DNA of 64,000 nucleotides from Wenzhouxiangellaceae bacterium (GCA_018334995.1 JAGXKW010000001.1:13536-77535); one strand, 5' to 3'. Numbered from the stretch's first letter, positions 31,819-40,858 are shown. Notes: generated by a model not told the origin, from the letters alone. Translations and numbers: made by a program.

Positions 31819-32624
31819 GCGGCCAACTCCGGCCGGATCGGCTCCATGCGCTTGAGTACCTGCGCTTCGTCGGTCAGTTTCAGCAGTTCGATCGTGCCGT
31901 CGTGGTGTTCGACCAGTGCGGTGCAGCTTTCGACCCAGTCGCCGCAGTTCATGTAGGTCACGCCGTCCAGTCTCGTCAGCTCGGCGCGGTGGATATGGCC
32001 GCAGATCAGGCCGTCGACCTGCTGCCGGTGCGCTTCGTGGGCGACGGCCTGCTCGAAGTTGGAGATGTACTTGACGGCCTTTTTCACCTTGTGCTTGGTC
32101 GCGGCGGCCAGCGACCAGTAGTCCAGGCCCATCCGCTCTCGCCACCAGTTGACGTATCGGTTCATTCGCAGCAGCAGCTCGTAGGCCGACGACCCGATGA
32201 GCCCGATGAATTTCGAATTGACCACCGCCGAATCGAACTGGTCGCCGTGCATCACCAGCAACCTGCGGCCGTCGGCGGTCTCGTGGATGATGCGGTCATG
32301 GATTTCGACGTTGCCCAGGGTCAGGCCGGCGTATTCGCGCATGGCCTCGTCGTGGTTGCCGGGCACGTAGATCACCCGCGTGTCGTGCTTGGCCTTGCCC
32401 AGGATGGATCGGACCACGTTGTTGTGCGCCTGCGGCCAGTAGCGTTTTTTCTTCAGCGCCCAGAAATCGATGATGTCGCCGACCAGGTAAAGCCGCTCGC
32501 AGCGCATGTCGCGGATGAACGCCAGCAGGTAATCGGCGCTGCAGCCGGGAAAGCCCAGATGAACATCGGAAATCCAGATTGTGCGAACATTGCGCTTGAT
32601 TCGGATCCTGTCGGAAGTCTGCAT
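31815..32624 (-). CDS. LpxH-like metallophosphoesterase (UDP-2,3-diacylglucosamine diphosphatase family)
   Basis: WISDVHLGFPGC, GDIIDFW, PGNHDE, GHIHRAE motifs. Confidence 0.85.
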   Translation of the reverse strand: MQTSDRIRIKRNVRTIWISDVHLGFPGCSADYLLAFIRDMRCERLYLVGDIIDFWALKKKRYWPQAHNNVVRSILGKAKHDTRVIYVPGNHDEAMREYAGLTLGNVEIHDRIIHETADGRRLLVMHGDQFDSAVVNSKFIGLIGSSAYELLLRMNRYVNWWRERMGLDYWSLAAATKHKVKKAVKYISNFEQAVAHEAHRQQVDGLICGHIHRAELTRLDGVTYMNCGDWVESCTALVEHHDGTIELLKLTDEAQVLKRMEPIRPELAA

Positions 32625-32774
32625 GCGGCTGTTCCTTGGCGCGGGTTTCCACGATCATCGGAAGACTGGCTTGCAGCCCGATGACAGGCAGTTGACGGAA
32701 CAATGACATTCCATCGGCGCCATCGGCGGCGTATTCGCGACGCCCGGCGCCGGCTGACTCAGGAGGAAATCAGG

Positions 32775-34442
32775 ATGCGATTCCGCTTCTCAGCAGCATG
32801 CATGCTGCTCGCGCTCGTTGCGCAGACGCTGGCGGCCCAGCCGGCCGGCCTGGCCGTCAACGGCCAGATCTACACGATGAATCCGGACCAGCCCCTGGTC
32901 GAAGCGATGGCGTGGGACGCCGAAGGCCGGATCGTGGCGCTGGGCGGATCCGAGGCGCTTGTCGGGCGCTGGCCGGAGGTCGCGGCCACCGAACTCAAAG
33001 GGCGCACCGCGATTCCCGGCCTGATCGACGCGCACGGTCATGTCATGGGGCTGGGCTTTGCGCTTCTCGATGCCGACCTCGTCGGCGCCGCCGATGTCGA
33101 CGAGGTGGTGCAGCGGCTGCAGGCGCATGCGGCCGATCTGCCCGAGGCCGCATGGCTGCGCGGCAGGGGCTGGGACCAGACGCGCTGGCCGGGCGCGGAG
33201 TTTCCGTCCGCGGTCGATCTCGACGCGGCGTTTCCCGACCGCCCGGTGCTGCTCGAACGCATCGACGGTCACGCGGTCTGGGCGAATTCGGCTGCCATGG
33301 GCCGGGTCGAAGTCGACCTGACCGGCGACTGGCAGCCCGAGGGCGGCTTCATCCATCGCGACGATGAGGGCAATCCGACCGGCGTGTTCATCGATCGCGC
33401 CGAAGACGTGTTCGAAGCGGTGATCCCGCCGCCGACCGAAGCGGAGAAGGCGCTGGCGCTGGATCGCGCGCTGGAGCGCATGAGCTCGCTGGGCCTGACC
33501 GGCGCGCACGACGCCGGCACGTCGCTGGACGACCTGCGCCGCTTTCTGCATCGCGAAGCCGCAGGTGAGCTGCCGATCCGCATTCATGCGCTGGCAGACG
33601 GCGACGAGCAGGCGCTGGCCGCGTTGTGTCGAATGGGCACCGTCGATACGCCGCGCGTCACCGCGCGCGGCGTCAAGTTCTACGCCGACGGCGCGCTGGG
33701 CAGCCGCGGCGCCGCGCTGCTCGACGCATACAGCGACGACCCCGGCAACCAGGGCCTGCTTTTCGAGACCGATGAAGCGCTGCAGGCCATGGTCGACAAG
33801 GCCATGGGCTGCGATCTGCAGGTGGCCATACACGCCATCGGCGACCGCGCCAACCGCCAGGTGATCGACGCACTGATCGAAGGCCAGCAACGGTTCGACG
33901 GCAACCCCGGCCGTCATCGCGTCGAGCATGTCCAGATCATCCATCCCAAAGACATTCCGCGCCTGGCCGGAGCCGGTATCATCGCCAGCATGCAGCCCAC
34001 CCACGCGACCTCCGACATGCGCTGGGCCGAGGATCGCCTGGGCGAGCAGCGGCTGTTCGGCGCCTACGCCTGGCAGCGCCTGCGCCAGGCCGGCGCCCAC
34101 CTGGCGTTCGGCTCGGATTTCCCCGTCGAGCAGGTCGACCCGATGCTGGGCATATACGCGGCGGTCACCCGCCAGGATCTCGACGGCGAACCGCCCGGCG
34201 GCTGGTTGCCCGACCAGCGCGTGACCGTCGAGGTCGCCGTCTCCGGATTTACCGTGGACGCCGCCTGGGCCGGCTTCGCCGAGGACGAAGTGGGCAGCCT
34301 GGAAATGGGCAGGCGCGCCGATTTCGTCGTGCTCGATCGCAACCTGTTCGAGATCGACCCTGCCGACATTCCGGACACCAAGGTACTTGCGACGTATCTC
34401 GACGGGCAGGCGGTTTATCGGGCGGAAGGGGCGTCAATGTGA
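32775..34442 (+). CDS. Secreted amidohydrolase, YtcJ-like
   Basis: Signal peptide; GLIDAHGHVMGLG, KFYADGALGSRGAALLDAYSDDPGN, HRVEHVQII; start trimmed to ATG 32775. Confidence 0.87.
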   Translation: MRFRFSAACMLLALVAQTLAAQPAGLAVNGQIYTMNPDQPLVEAMAWDAEGRIVALGGSEALVGRWPEVAATELKGRTAIPGLIDAHGHVMGLGFALLDADLVGAADVDEVVQRLQAHAADLPEAAWLRGRGWDQTRWPGAEFPSAVDLDAAFPDRPVLLERIDGHAVWANSAAMGRVEVDLTGDWQPEGGFIHRDDEGNPTGVFIDRAEDVFEAVIPPPTEAEKALALDRALERMSSLGLTGAHDAGTSLDDLRRFLHREAAGELPIRIHALADGDEQALAALCRMGTVDTPRVTARGVKFYADGALGSRGAALLDAYSDDPGNQGLLFETDEALQAMVDKAMGCDLQVAIHAIGDRANRQVIDALIEGQQRFDGNPGRHRVEHVQIIHPKDIPRLAGAGIIASMQPTHATSDMRWAEDRLGEQRLFGAYAWQRLRQAGAHLAFGSDFPVEQVDPMLGIYAAVTRQDLDGEPPGGWLPDQRVTVEVAVSGFTVDAAWAGFAEDEVGSLEMGRRADFVVLDRNLFEIDPADIPDTKVLATYLDGQAVYRAEGASM

Positions 34443-34473
34443 GGTTGGGAATAGAAAAAAGACTTTTTATCGG

Positions 34474-34622
34474 AACCGCAAATGGATGCGAATGAACGCA
34501 AATTCTGACGAGTAAGAGAATGCGATCTGATCTGCTCTTTATCTTGGCCTCTTGACTCCAGAAAAATCAGGTTTGATTCGGCATCAGGCATTATTTGCGT
34601 TCATTCGCGTTCATTCGCGGTT
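34474..34622. repeat. Inverted decamer-array element (unit GCGAATGAAC)
   Basis: 30-nt arms 34474-34503 and 34593-34622, 27/30 complementary by eye; each arm is about three 10-nt units. Confidence 0.75.
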
Positions 34623-34673
34623 CAAACGGTTTTTCGAGTCAACCATCTCAATCCAGGAAAATACGACCCCTTC

Positions 34674-36212
34674 ATGCCCCAGCAATCCGAAACCGACTCC
34701 CACCGGCTGATCCTGCGCCAGACCCGGCCGGAAGACTATGCCGATATCGCGGAAATCATGGAGCGAGTGTATGCCGGCGACCTGGAAGGCGCCTGGACGC
34801 GCGAACAGTTCGAATCGCAGATCCGGCGCTTTCCCGAGGGCCAGTTGTGCATCGAGGACAACGGCAAGGTGGTGGCCGCGGCGATCTCGCTGATGGTCAA
34901 GTACAGTCGCTGGGGGCATGATCACCGCTACTGGGACATTGTCGGCGACGGCTACCTGACCACCCACGACCCCAAGGGGGACGTGCTTTACGGCGTCGAT
35001 GTGTTCGTCCATCCCGACTACCGCGACCTGCGATTGGGTCGGCGTCTGTACGACGCGCGCAAGGAGTTGTGCGAGCGGCTGAACCTGCGCGGTATCGTCG
35101 CCGGGGGGCGCATTCCCGGATATGCGAATCACCGCGACGAAATGACCCCGCAACAATATGTGGCCAAGGTCCGCGCGCGCGAGCTGGTGGACCCGGTGCT
35201 GACCTTCCAGTTGTCGAACGATTTTCAGGTGCGCAAGATCGTCAAGGGCTACCTGCCCGACGATCGCAGGTCATCCGGCTACGCGACCCTCCTGGAATGG
35301 GTGAACATCTATTTCGAGGAACCCGGCACCGGCCTGATCGGCGGACGGCCGTCCGACGTTCGCGTCGGCGCGGTGCAGTGGCAGATGCGCCCGACGCATT
35401 CTCTTGAAGATCTGTACGGCCAGATGGAGTACTTCGTCGACGCCGTGTCCGGCTACCAGGCCGACGTGGTGCTGTTTCCCGAGTTCTTCAACGGGCCGAT
35501 GATGGCGCCGTGGAACGACCAGGGTCCGGCCGAGGCGGTCCGCCAGCTGGCCGGATACACCGAGCAGGTGCGCGACGAGATGCTCCGGCTGGCGGTGTCC
35601 TACAACATCAACATCGTGGCCGGCTCGATGCCCGAGTACGACGGCGAGCAGCTGCGCAACGTCTGCTACCTGCTCCGGCGCGACGGCACCTGGGACAAGC
35701 AGTACAAGATCCACGTCACGCCCGACGAGGTCGGCTACTGGGGTCTGACCGGCGGCGACAGGGTGCGCGTGTTCGATACCGACGTCGGCCGCATCGGCAT
35801 CCTGATCTGCTACGACGTGGAGTTTCCCGAACTGCCGCGGCTGATGGCCGAAAGCGGCATGAACATCCTGTTCGTGCCGTACTGGACCGACACCAAGAAC
35901 GCCTATTTGCGGGTGCGGCTGTGCGCCCAGGCGCGCGCCGTGGAAAACGAATGCTACGTCGTCATCTCCGGCTCGGTGGGCAACCTGCCGAAGGTCGAGA
36001 ACATGGACATCCAGTACTCGCAGGCGGCCGTGTTCACACCGTCGGACTTCGCCTTCCCGCACGACGCCATCGCCGCCGAAGCGACGGCCAACTCCGAGAC
36101 CATGCTGATCGCCGACCTGGATCTCGACAACCTGCGCGAAATCCGCTCGCACGGCTCGGTGCGCAACCTGGCCGATCGACGGCTGGATTTGTACGAGTTG
36201 AAGTGGAAGTAG
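34674..36212 (+). CDS. GNAT acetyltransferase fused to carbon-nitrogen hydrolase
   Basis: N-term GNAT (VFVHPDYRDLRLGRRLYDARKEL), C-term nitrilase triad context (VLFPEFF, DKQYKIHVTPDE, GILICYDVEFPEL). Confidence 0.92.
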   Translation: MPQQSETDSHRLILRQTRPEDYADIAEIMERVYAGDLEGAWTREQFESQIRRFPEGQLCIEDNGKVVAAAISLMVKYSRWGHDHRYWDIVGDGYLTTHDPKGDVLYGVDVFVHPDYRDLRLGRRLYDARKELCERLNLRGIVAGGRIPGYANHRDEMTPQQYVAKVRARELVDPVLTFQLSNDFQVRKIVKGYLPDDRRSSGYATLLEWVNIYFEEPGTGLIGGRPSDVRVGAVQWQMRPTHSLEDLYGQMEYFVDAVSGYQADVVLFPEFFNGPMMAPWNDQGPAEAVRQLAGYTEQVRDEMLRLAVSYNINIVAGSMPEYDGEQLRNVCYLLRRDGTWDKQYKIHVTPDEVGYWGLTGGDRVRVFDTDVGRIGILICYDVEFPELPRLMAESGMNILFVPYWTDTKNAYLRVRLCAQARAVENECYVVISGSVGNLPKVENMDIQYSQAAVFTPSDFAFPHDAIAAEATANSETMLIADLDLDNLREIRSHGSVRNLADRRLDLYELKWK

Positions 36213-36218
36213 AAACCC

Positions 36219-36286
36219 GGTAGTCGGTAGTCGGAAGTCTGAGCGACTCGGTTTTTTTGACCACTGGCTACCGATCACCGACTACC
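36219..36286. repeat. Inverted heptamer-array element (unit GGTAGYC), copy 1; possible bidirectional terminator
   Basis: GGTAGTC GGTAGTC GGAAGTC then centre then GACCACT GGCTACC GATCACC GACTACC followed by GTTTTT; lies between convergent genes. Confidence 0.7.
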
Positions 36287-36310
36287 GTTTTTCCGAAAAC
36301 CCGGAAACCA

Positions 36311-37066
36311 TCACTTCTTCCTGAGCCTTTCGACCACCGCCTCGAGCGTCGCCTGGGTCTCCTTGCGGAACCAGAACTCGGCAAAGCCTTCCGCGTCCAG
36401 CGCCGCGGGGTCGTCGAACAGGCCGGCCAGGTCGGCCCGGCACAGCGTGCGGGTGGCGAGCATGGCGTGCTGCGGCAGGGCCAGGTGGGCGCGGCACCAT
36501 TCCACCGCGCGTTCGACCACTTCGTCTTCCGGCCGGACCTCGTCGACCAGGCCGAGTTCCAGCGCCCGCTCGACCGAAATCATCCGGCCGGCGACCAGGT
36601 GGCGCTCGGCCGGGTAGGCGCCGATCAGCCGCACCAGTGCCTGGTGGATGACCGGGGGCACGACCAGCCCGACCTGGACTTCGTTGAGGCCCAGCTTGTA
36701 ATCGCCCCGGGCCATCACCCGGTAATCGGCGAACAGCGCGATCACGGTGCCGCCGGCCGGGCTGTGGCCGGTAATCGCCGAGGCGCAGGGAATGGGCGAA
36801 CGCGCCAGCGCTTCCAGCAGGCCGAACAGGCTGTCCCAGAAGCCGATCATGCCTGCGCGATCCAGTTCGAGGAGCGCCGGCAGGTCCAGCCCGGCCGAGA
36901 ACAGTCCGGGACTGCCCGACAGCACCAGCGCCCGGGTGCCGTCGGTCTGCGCCGAGCGCACCGCTTCGAGCAGCGTCTCGACCATTTCCGGATTCAGCGC
37001 GTTGACCGGCGGTCGCGTCAGACGCAGTTCGCGGATCTCGTTGTCGTGGTTTCGGATATCGAGCAT
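36311..37066 (-). CDS. Enoyl-CoA hydratase/isomerase family protein
   Basis: PPVNALNPEMVETL, ITGHSPAGGTVIALFADYRVMARGDYKLGLNEVQVGL. Confidence 0.9.
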   Translation of the reverse strand: MLDIRNHDNEIRELRLTRPPVNALNPEMVETLLEAVRSAQTDGTRALVLSGSPGLFSAGLDLPALLELDRAGMIGFWDSLFGLLEALARSPIPCASAITGHSPAGGTVIALFADYRVMARGDYKLGLNEVQVGLVVPPVIHQALVRLIGAYPAERHLVAGRMISVERALELGLVDEVRPEDEVVERAVEWCRAHLALPQHAMLATRTLCRADLAGLFDDPAALDAEGFAEFWFRKETQATLEAVVERLRKK

Positions 37067-37133
37067 GGATTCAGTCCGGGTTCAGCAAGGCTTGTCTACA
37101 GTGTAACCGTCAGCACAAATCGAGGAGGTTGAC

Positions 37134-37547
37134 ATGAAGGCGAAATTGATTGCGTTGCTTGTTTCGATGCTCGTCGCGCTCGCCATGGCCGGTGTGGCCG
37201 AGGCTGGTGGATACGGCGGAAAAACCGGCCACTATGGCCATTCCGGCGGATACGGCCATTCGTATCCGGGCTACCGTCACGATCGGCATCGCGGCGACAA
37301 GCACGGCTATCGTCGCGGCGGCTACAAGCATGGCTACCGTGGCCGCGGGCACGATCGCGGAGTTCATCGGCCGCGCCATCGTGCCTACCGTCACGGCTAT
37401 CGCAAGGGCGTGCGGCACGGCTATCGGCACGGTTATCGCAAGCGTTCCTATTATCCGGACGGCTATCGCCATGAACCGGCGCTGGGCCACGTGCGGGGAA
37501 TTTACTTCCCGTATTCGGGTGGCGTATCGCTGCACTTCGGATACTGA
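37134..37547 (+). CDS. Secreted low-complexity Gly/His/Tyr/Arg-rich protein
   Basis: Signal peptide ending near AEA; repeated HGYR/KHGY motifs; followed by a strong terminator. Confidence 0.7.
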   Translation: MKAKLIALLVSMLVALAMAGVAEAGGYGGKTGHYGHSGGYGHSYPGYRHDRHRGDKHGYRRGGYKHGYRGRGHDRGVHRPRHRAYRHGYRKGVRHGYRHGYRKRSYYPDGYRHEPALGHVRGIYFPYSGGVSLHFGY

Positions 37548-37566
37548 CCAGCAAAATCGGGTAAAT

Positions 37567-37593
37567 GGCCCCGATTCGCTTCGGGGCCTTTTT
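37567..37593 (+). terminator. Rho-independent terminator
   Basis: ggccccga-ttcgct-tcggggcc perfect 8-bp stem followed by ttttt. Confidence 0.9.
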
Positions 37594-37617
37594 GCCACAA
37601 CGTTGCGTCGGGCGTGC

Positions 37618-39504
37618 TCAGATCTCCACTTCGGCCAGGTTGCCCTTGGCTTCCAGCCAGGTCCGACGATCGGAGGCGCGTTTGCGGGCCAGCAGCATGT
37701 CCATCAGTTCATGGGTGGCGGGATCGTCGTCCACGGTCAGCTGCAGAAGCCGGCGCGAGTTCGGGTCGATGGTCGATTCGCGCAGCTGCATCGGATTCAT
37801 TTCGCCCAGGCCCTTGAACCGGGTCTCGGCGATCTTGCCCTTCATGTTCTCGGCCTGGATGCGCGCAAGCAGCCCGGTGCGCTCGTCGCTGTCGAGCGCG
37901 TAGAAGGTTTTCTTGCCGACGTCGATGCGGTACAGCGGCGGCATGGCGATGAAGATGCGCCCGGCGTCGACCAGCGGTCGGAAGTGACGCAGAAACAGCG
38001 CCGAGAGCAGGGTGGCGATATGCAGTCCGTCCGAATCCGCGTCGGCCAGCACGATGACCTTGCCGTATCGGAGTCGGGTCAGGTCGTTCGAGCCCGGATC
38101 GACGCCGATGGCGATGGCCAGGTCGTGAATTTCCTGCGAACCCAGGACCTGGGCCGGGTCGGTCTCCCAGGTATTCAGAATCTTGCCCCGAAGCGGCATG
38201 ATGGCCTGGAATTCTCGGTTCCGAGCCTGCTTGGCGCTGCCGCCGGCCGAATCCCCCTCGACCAGGAACAACTCGGTCTCCTCAAGATCGGTCGACGCGC
38301 AGTCGGCCAGCTTGCCGGGCAGCGCCGGGCCGGAAACGACCTTGCGCCGGGCGACCTGCTTGCGCTGCCTGGAGCGCTTCAGCGCGTTGTCTATGGCCAG
38401 CCGGGCGATCGCCTCGCCGTCGGCGGTGTTCTTGTTCAGCCACAGCGAGAAGGCATCCTTGACCAGTCCGGCGACGAAGCTGGAGGCCTCCCTGGAAGAC
38501 AGCCGCTCCTTGGTCTGGCCCGAGAACTGCGGCTCGCGCAGCTTGACCGAGAGCACGAAGCTCAGACGCTCCCAGGCGTCCTCGGGCGCCAGCCGCACGC
38601 CCCGGGGCAACAGGCTGCGGATCTCGCAGAATTCGCGCAGCGCTTCGATCAGTCCGGTGCGCAAGCCATTGACGTGCGTGCCGCCCAGCGGCGTCGGAAT
38701 CAGATTGACATAGCTTTCCTGGACCAGTTCGCCCTCGGGCACCCAGCACAGCGCCCAGGACGCCTCGGTCTCGTCGCCGCTGAATTCGCCGGTGAATGGT
38801 TCGGCCGGCACGCGCGCCAGGTCCTCGAGCTCGCCGCTCAGGTAGTCGGTCAGTCCCTGCTCGAAGAACCACTCCTCGCGCTCGTCATTCTGTTCGTCGG
38901 TCAACGTGATCGTCAGGCCCGGGCACAGGATCGCCTTGGCCCGCAACAAGTGTTTGAGCCGCAGGCGCGAGATGTTGGCCGAATCGAAATACGCCGGGTC
39001 GGGCCAGAACCGGATCCAGGTGCCGGTGTTGCGCTTGCCGACTTCGGCGACCGGTTCCAGCGGCGCCACCGTGTCGCCGTTCTCGAACGCCATGGCGTAC
39101 TCGGTGCCGCCGCGCTTGATGCGACATTCCAGGCGCTTCGACAGTGCGTTGACCACCGACACGCCGACTCCGTGCAGGCCGCCGGAAAATGTGTAGTTCT
39201 TGCCCGAGAACTTGCCGCCGGCGTGCAGCCGGGTCATGATCAGCTCCACGCCCGGCAACTTGTGCTCCGGGTGCGGATCCACCGGCATCCCGCGCCCGTC
39301 GTCGGTCACCGCCACCGAGCCGTCGGCGTGCAGCACCACGTCGATGCGCCGGGCGTGCCCGGCCAGCGCCTCGTCGACCGAGTTGTCCACCACCTCGGCC
39401 GCCAGGTGGTTCGGCCGGGTGGTGTCGGTGTACATCCCGGGACGGCGGCGCACCGGCTCCAGCCCCTGCAACACCTCGATATCGGCGGCTTCGTATTTAG
39501 ACAT
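37618..39504 (-). CDS. parE: DNA topoisomerase IV subunit B
   Basis: RPGMYTDTTRPNHLAAEVVDNSVDEALAG, TFSGGLHGVGVSVVNALS, EGDSAGGSAKQARNREFQAIMPLRGKILN. Confidence 0.96.
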   Translation of the reverse strand: MSKYEAADIEVLQGLEPVRRRPGMYTDTTRPNHLAAEVVDNSVDEALAGHARRIDVVLHADGSVAVTDDGRGMPVDPHPEHKLPGVELIMTRLHAGGKFSGKNYTFSGGLHGVGVSVVNALSKRLECRIKRGGTEYAMAFENGDTVAPLEPVAEVGKRNTGTWIRFWPDPAYFDSANISRLRLKHLLRAKAILCPGLTITLTDEQNDEREEWFFEQGLTDYLSGELEDLARVPAEPFTGEFSGDETEASWALCWVPEGELVQESYVNLIPTPLGGTHVNGLRTGLIEALREFCEIRSLLPRGVRLAPEDAWERLSFVLSVKLREPQFSGQTKERLSSREASSFVAGLVKDAFSLWLNKNTADGEAIARLAIDNALKRSRQRKQVARRKVVSGPALPGKLADCASTDLEETELFLVEGDSAGGSAKQARNREFQAIMPLRGKILNTWETDPAQVLGSQEIHDLAIAIGVDPGSNDLTRLRYGKVIVLADADSDGLHIATLLSALFLRHFRPLVDAGRIFIAMPPLYRIDVGKKTFYALDSDERTGLLARIQAENMKGKIAETRFKGLGEMNPMQLRESTIDPNSRRLLQLTVDDDPATHELMDMLLARKRASDRRTWLEAKGNLAEVEI

Positions 39505-39546
39505 TCGAATATTTTCCGTTCAGACCTGAAAGTTTGAAAGGATGAG

Positions 39547-39673
39547 TTGAAAGCGTCGTGAGCGGATGCGTGAGGGTGGCCGCCGGCGCGCAGAATCGGC
39601 AGTGCACGTGTCGTGTGCATGAGGATTTCGAGCACCGCCGGACGCCCTCACGCATTCGCGCAGCAGCTTTCAA
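39547..39673. repeat. Intergenic palindromic element, copy 2 of core family shared with 18373-18496 (opposite strand)
   Basis: Arms ttgaaagcgtcgtgagcggatgcgtgagggtgg and cgccctcacgcattcgcgcagcagctttcaa are largely complementary; core matches copy 1. Confidence 0.7.
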
Positions 39674-39954
39674 TCATTCTTGATGATACCGGGGCCTTTC
39701 CCGGCCGTCTTCTCGTAAACCCCCTTGCCGATCTTCTTGTACTGGGTGAACCCGTGTTTTTCGATGCTGGATTCCTTCAGCTGGTGGGCCTTGCCGGAAA
39801 CCACGGTCGGCGGCGAGATCAGGCGCCTGACCGGCGAGCTGCACTCCGGGCAGGTCGCGAGCGGCTCCTCGCCCAGGCGCTGCAGCACGGTGAAGCGGCC
39901 GCGGCAGTGGTCGCAGCCCGGCCCTTCGGCGTGGATGTATTCGTAAAACGGCAT
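39670..39954 (-). CDS. FmdB-like zinc-ribbon protein
   Basis: MPFYEYIHAEGPGCDHCRGRFTVLQRLGEEPLATCPECSSPVRRLIS. Confidence 0.85.
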   Translation of the reverse strand: MPFYEYIHAEGPGCDHCRGRFTVLQRLGEEPLATCPECSSPVRRLISPPTVVSGKAHQLKESSIEKHGFTQYKKIGKGVYEKTAGKGPGIIKND

Positions 39955-40025
39955 GGCAAGCGGATCCCGCAGAGGTTGGCGATAATGTGCGCATGATGAC
40001 GCGTTCTAACAAGGAATGATAGCCA

Positions 40026-40706
40026 ATGGCTGAAGCGGATAGTAAAGTCGCGCTGATCACCGGCGCGGCCGGGGCGCTGGGCAGTGCGCTGGTCGAGCGG
40101 TTGATGCACGAAGGCTGGGACTGCATCGCCCTGGACCGCAAACGGCGCGGCCTGGAGCAGCTCCACGACCGGATGGCCACCGAGGGCCGGGCTCCGCTGG
40201 TGGTGCCGGTGGACCTGGCCGGCGCCGGGCCGCAGCACTTCGAAGAGCTGGCCGAATCGCTGCAGGAACAGTTCGGCCGGCTGGACGCGCTGGTTCACGC
40301 TGCGGCCGAATTCAAGGCGCTGACGCCGCTGGAACATCAGCCGGCCGATGGCTGGATGCAGGTGCTGCAGACCGGCCTGACCGGGCCTTTCCTGTTGTCG
40401 CAGGCGCTGCTCCCGTTGATGCGCCGGACCGCCGGCAGTCGGGTGGTCTGGGTCGCCGACGATCCCGAGGGCCGGCGGAAGGCCTACTGGGGCGCGTACG
40501 GCGTGGCCCAGTCCGGGCGAACCGCGCTGGCGGGGATCATGGCCGCCGAGTGTCGCCGCGACGGCCCGGAAGTCGTCGAGATCGACCCGGGTCCGTTTTA
40601 CAGCCCGCTCAGAAGCAAGGCCTGGCCGGCCGAGAACCCTGACGATCTGCCCACGGCGGCGGATGCGGCGAAAAAGGTGATGGCAGTGGTGACCGGTGGC
40701 CGGTAG
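40026..40706 (+). CDS. SDR-family oxidoreductase (YciK-like)
   Basis: ALITGAAGALGSALVERL Rossmann, YGVAQSGRTALAG active-site region. Confidence 0.82.
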   Translation: MAEADSKVALITGAAGALGSALVERLMHEGWDCIALDRKRRGLEQLHDRMATEGRAPLVVPVDLAGAGPQHFEELAESLQEQFGRLDALVHAAAEFKALTPLEHQPADGWMQVLQTGLTGPFLLSQALLPLMRRTAGSRVVWVADDPEGRRKAYWGAYGVAQSGRTALAGIMAAECRRDGPEVVEIDPGPFYSPLRSKAWPAENPDDLPTAADAAKKVMAVVTGGR

Positions 40707-40858
40707 GCGGAAGAAAGAACCGGTTTCGGGTTTCCGGTTTCAGGAAAGGCAGGATCGGGAATCGGTGGCCGAAAGTCGGAAGACTGGACCCATTCCGTCT
40801 TTTGCGAACGCTGACCACCGGCTACCGACTACCGGCTACCTGATTTCCGGAAACCGTG
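40688..40858. repeat. Inverted heptamer-array element (units GGTAGYC and CGGTTTC), copy 2
   Basis: GGTGACC GGTGGCC GGTAGGC ... CGGTTTC GGGTTTC CGGTTTC ... GGTGGCC GAAAGTC GGAAGAC ... GACCACC GGCTACC GACTACC GGCTACC; overlaps the 3' end of the SDR gene. Confidence 0.68.

Noticed and set aside
37150-39537. 795-aa + strand ORF antisense to parE
   Set aside because: Shadow ORF that starts inside the HGYR gene in another frame and then mirrors ParE.
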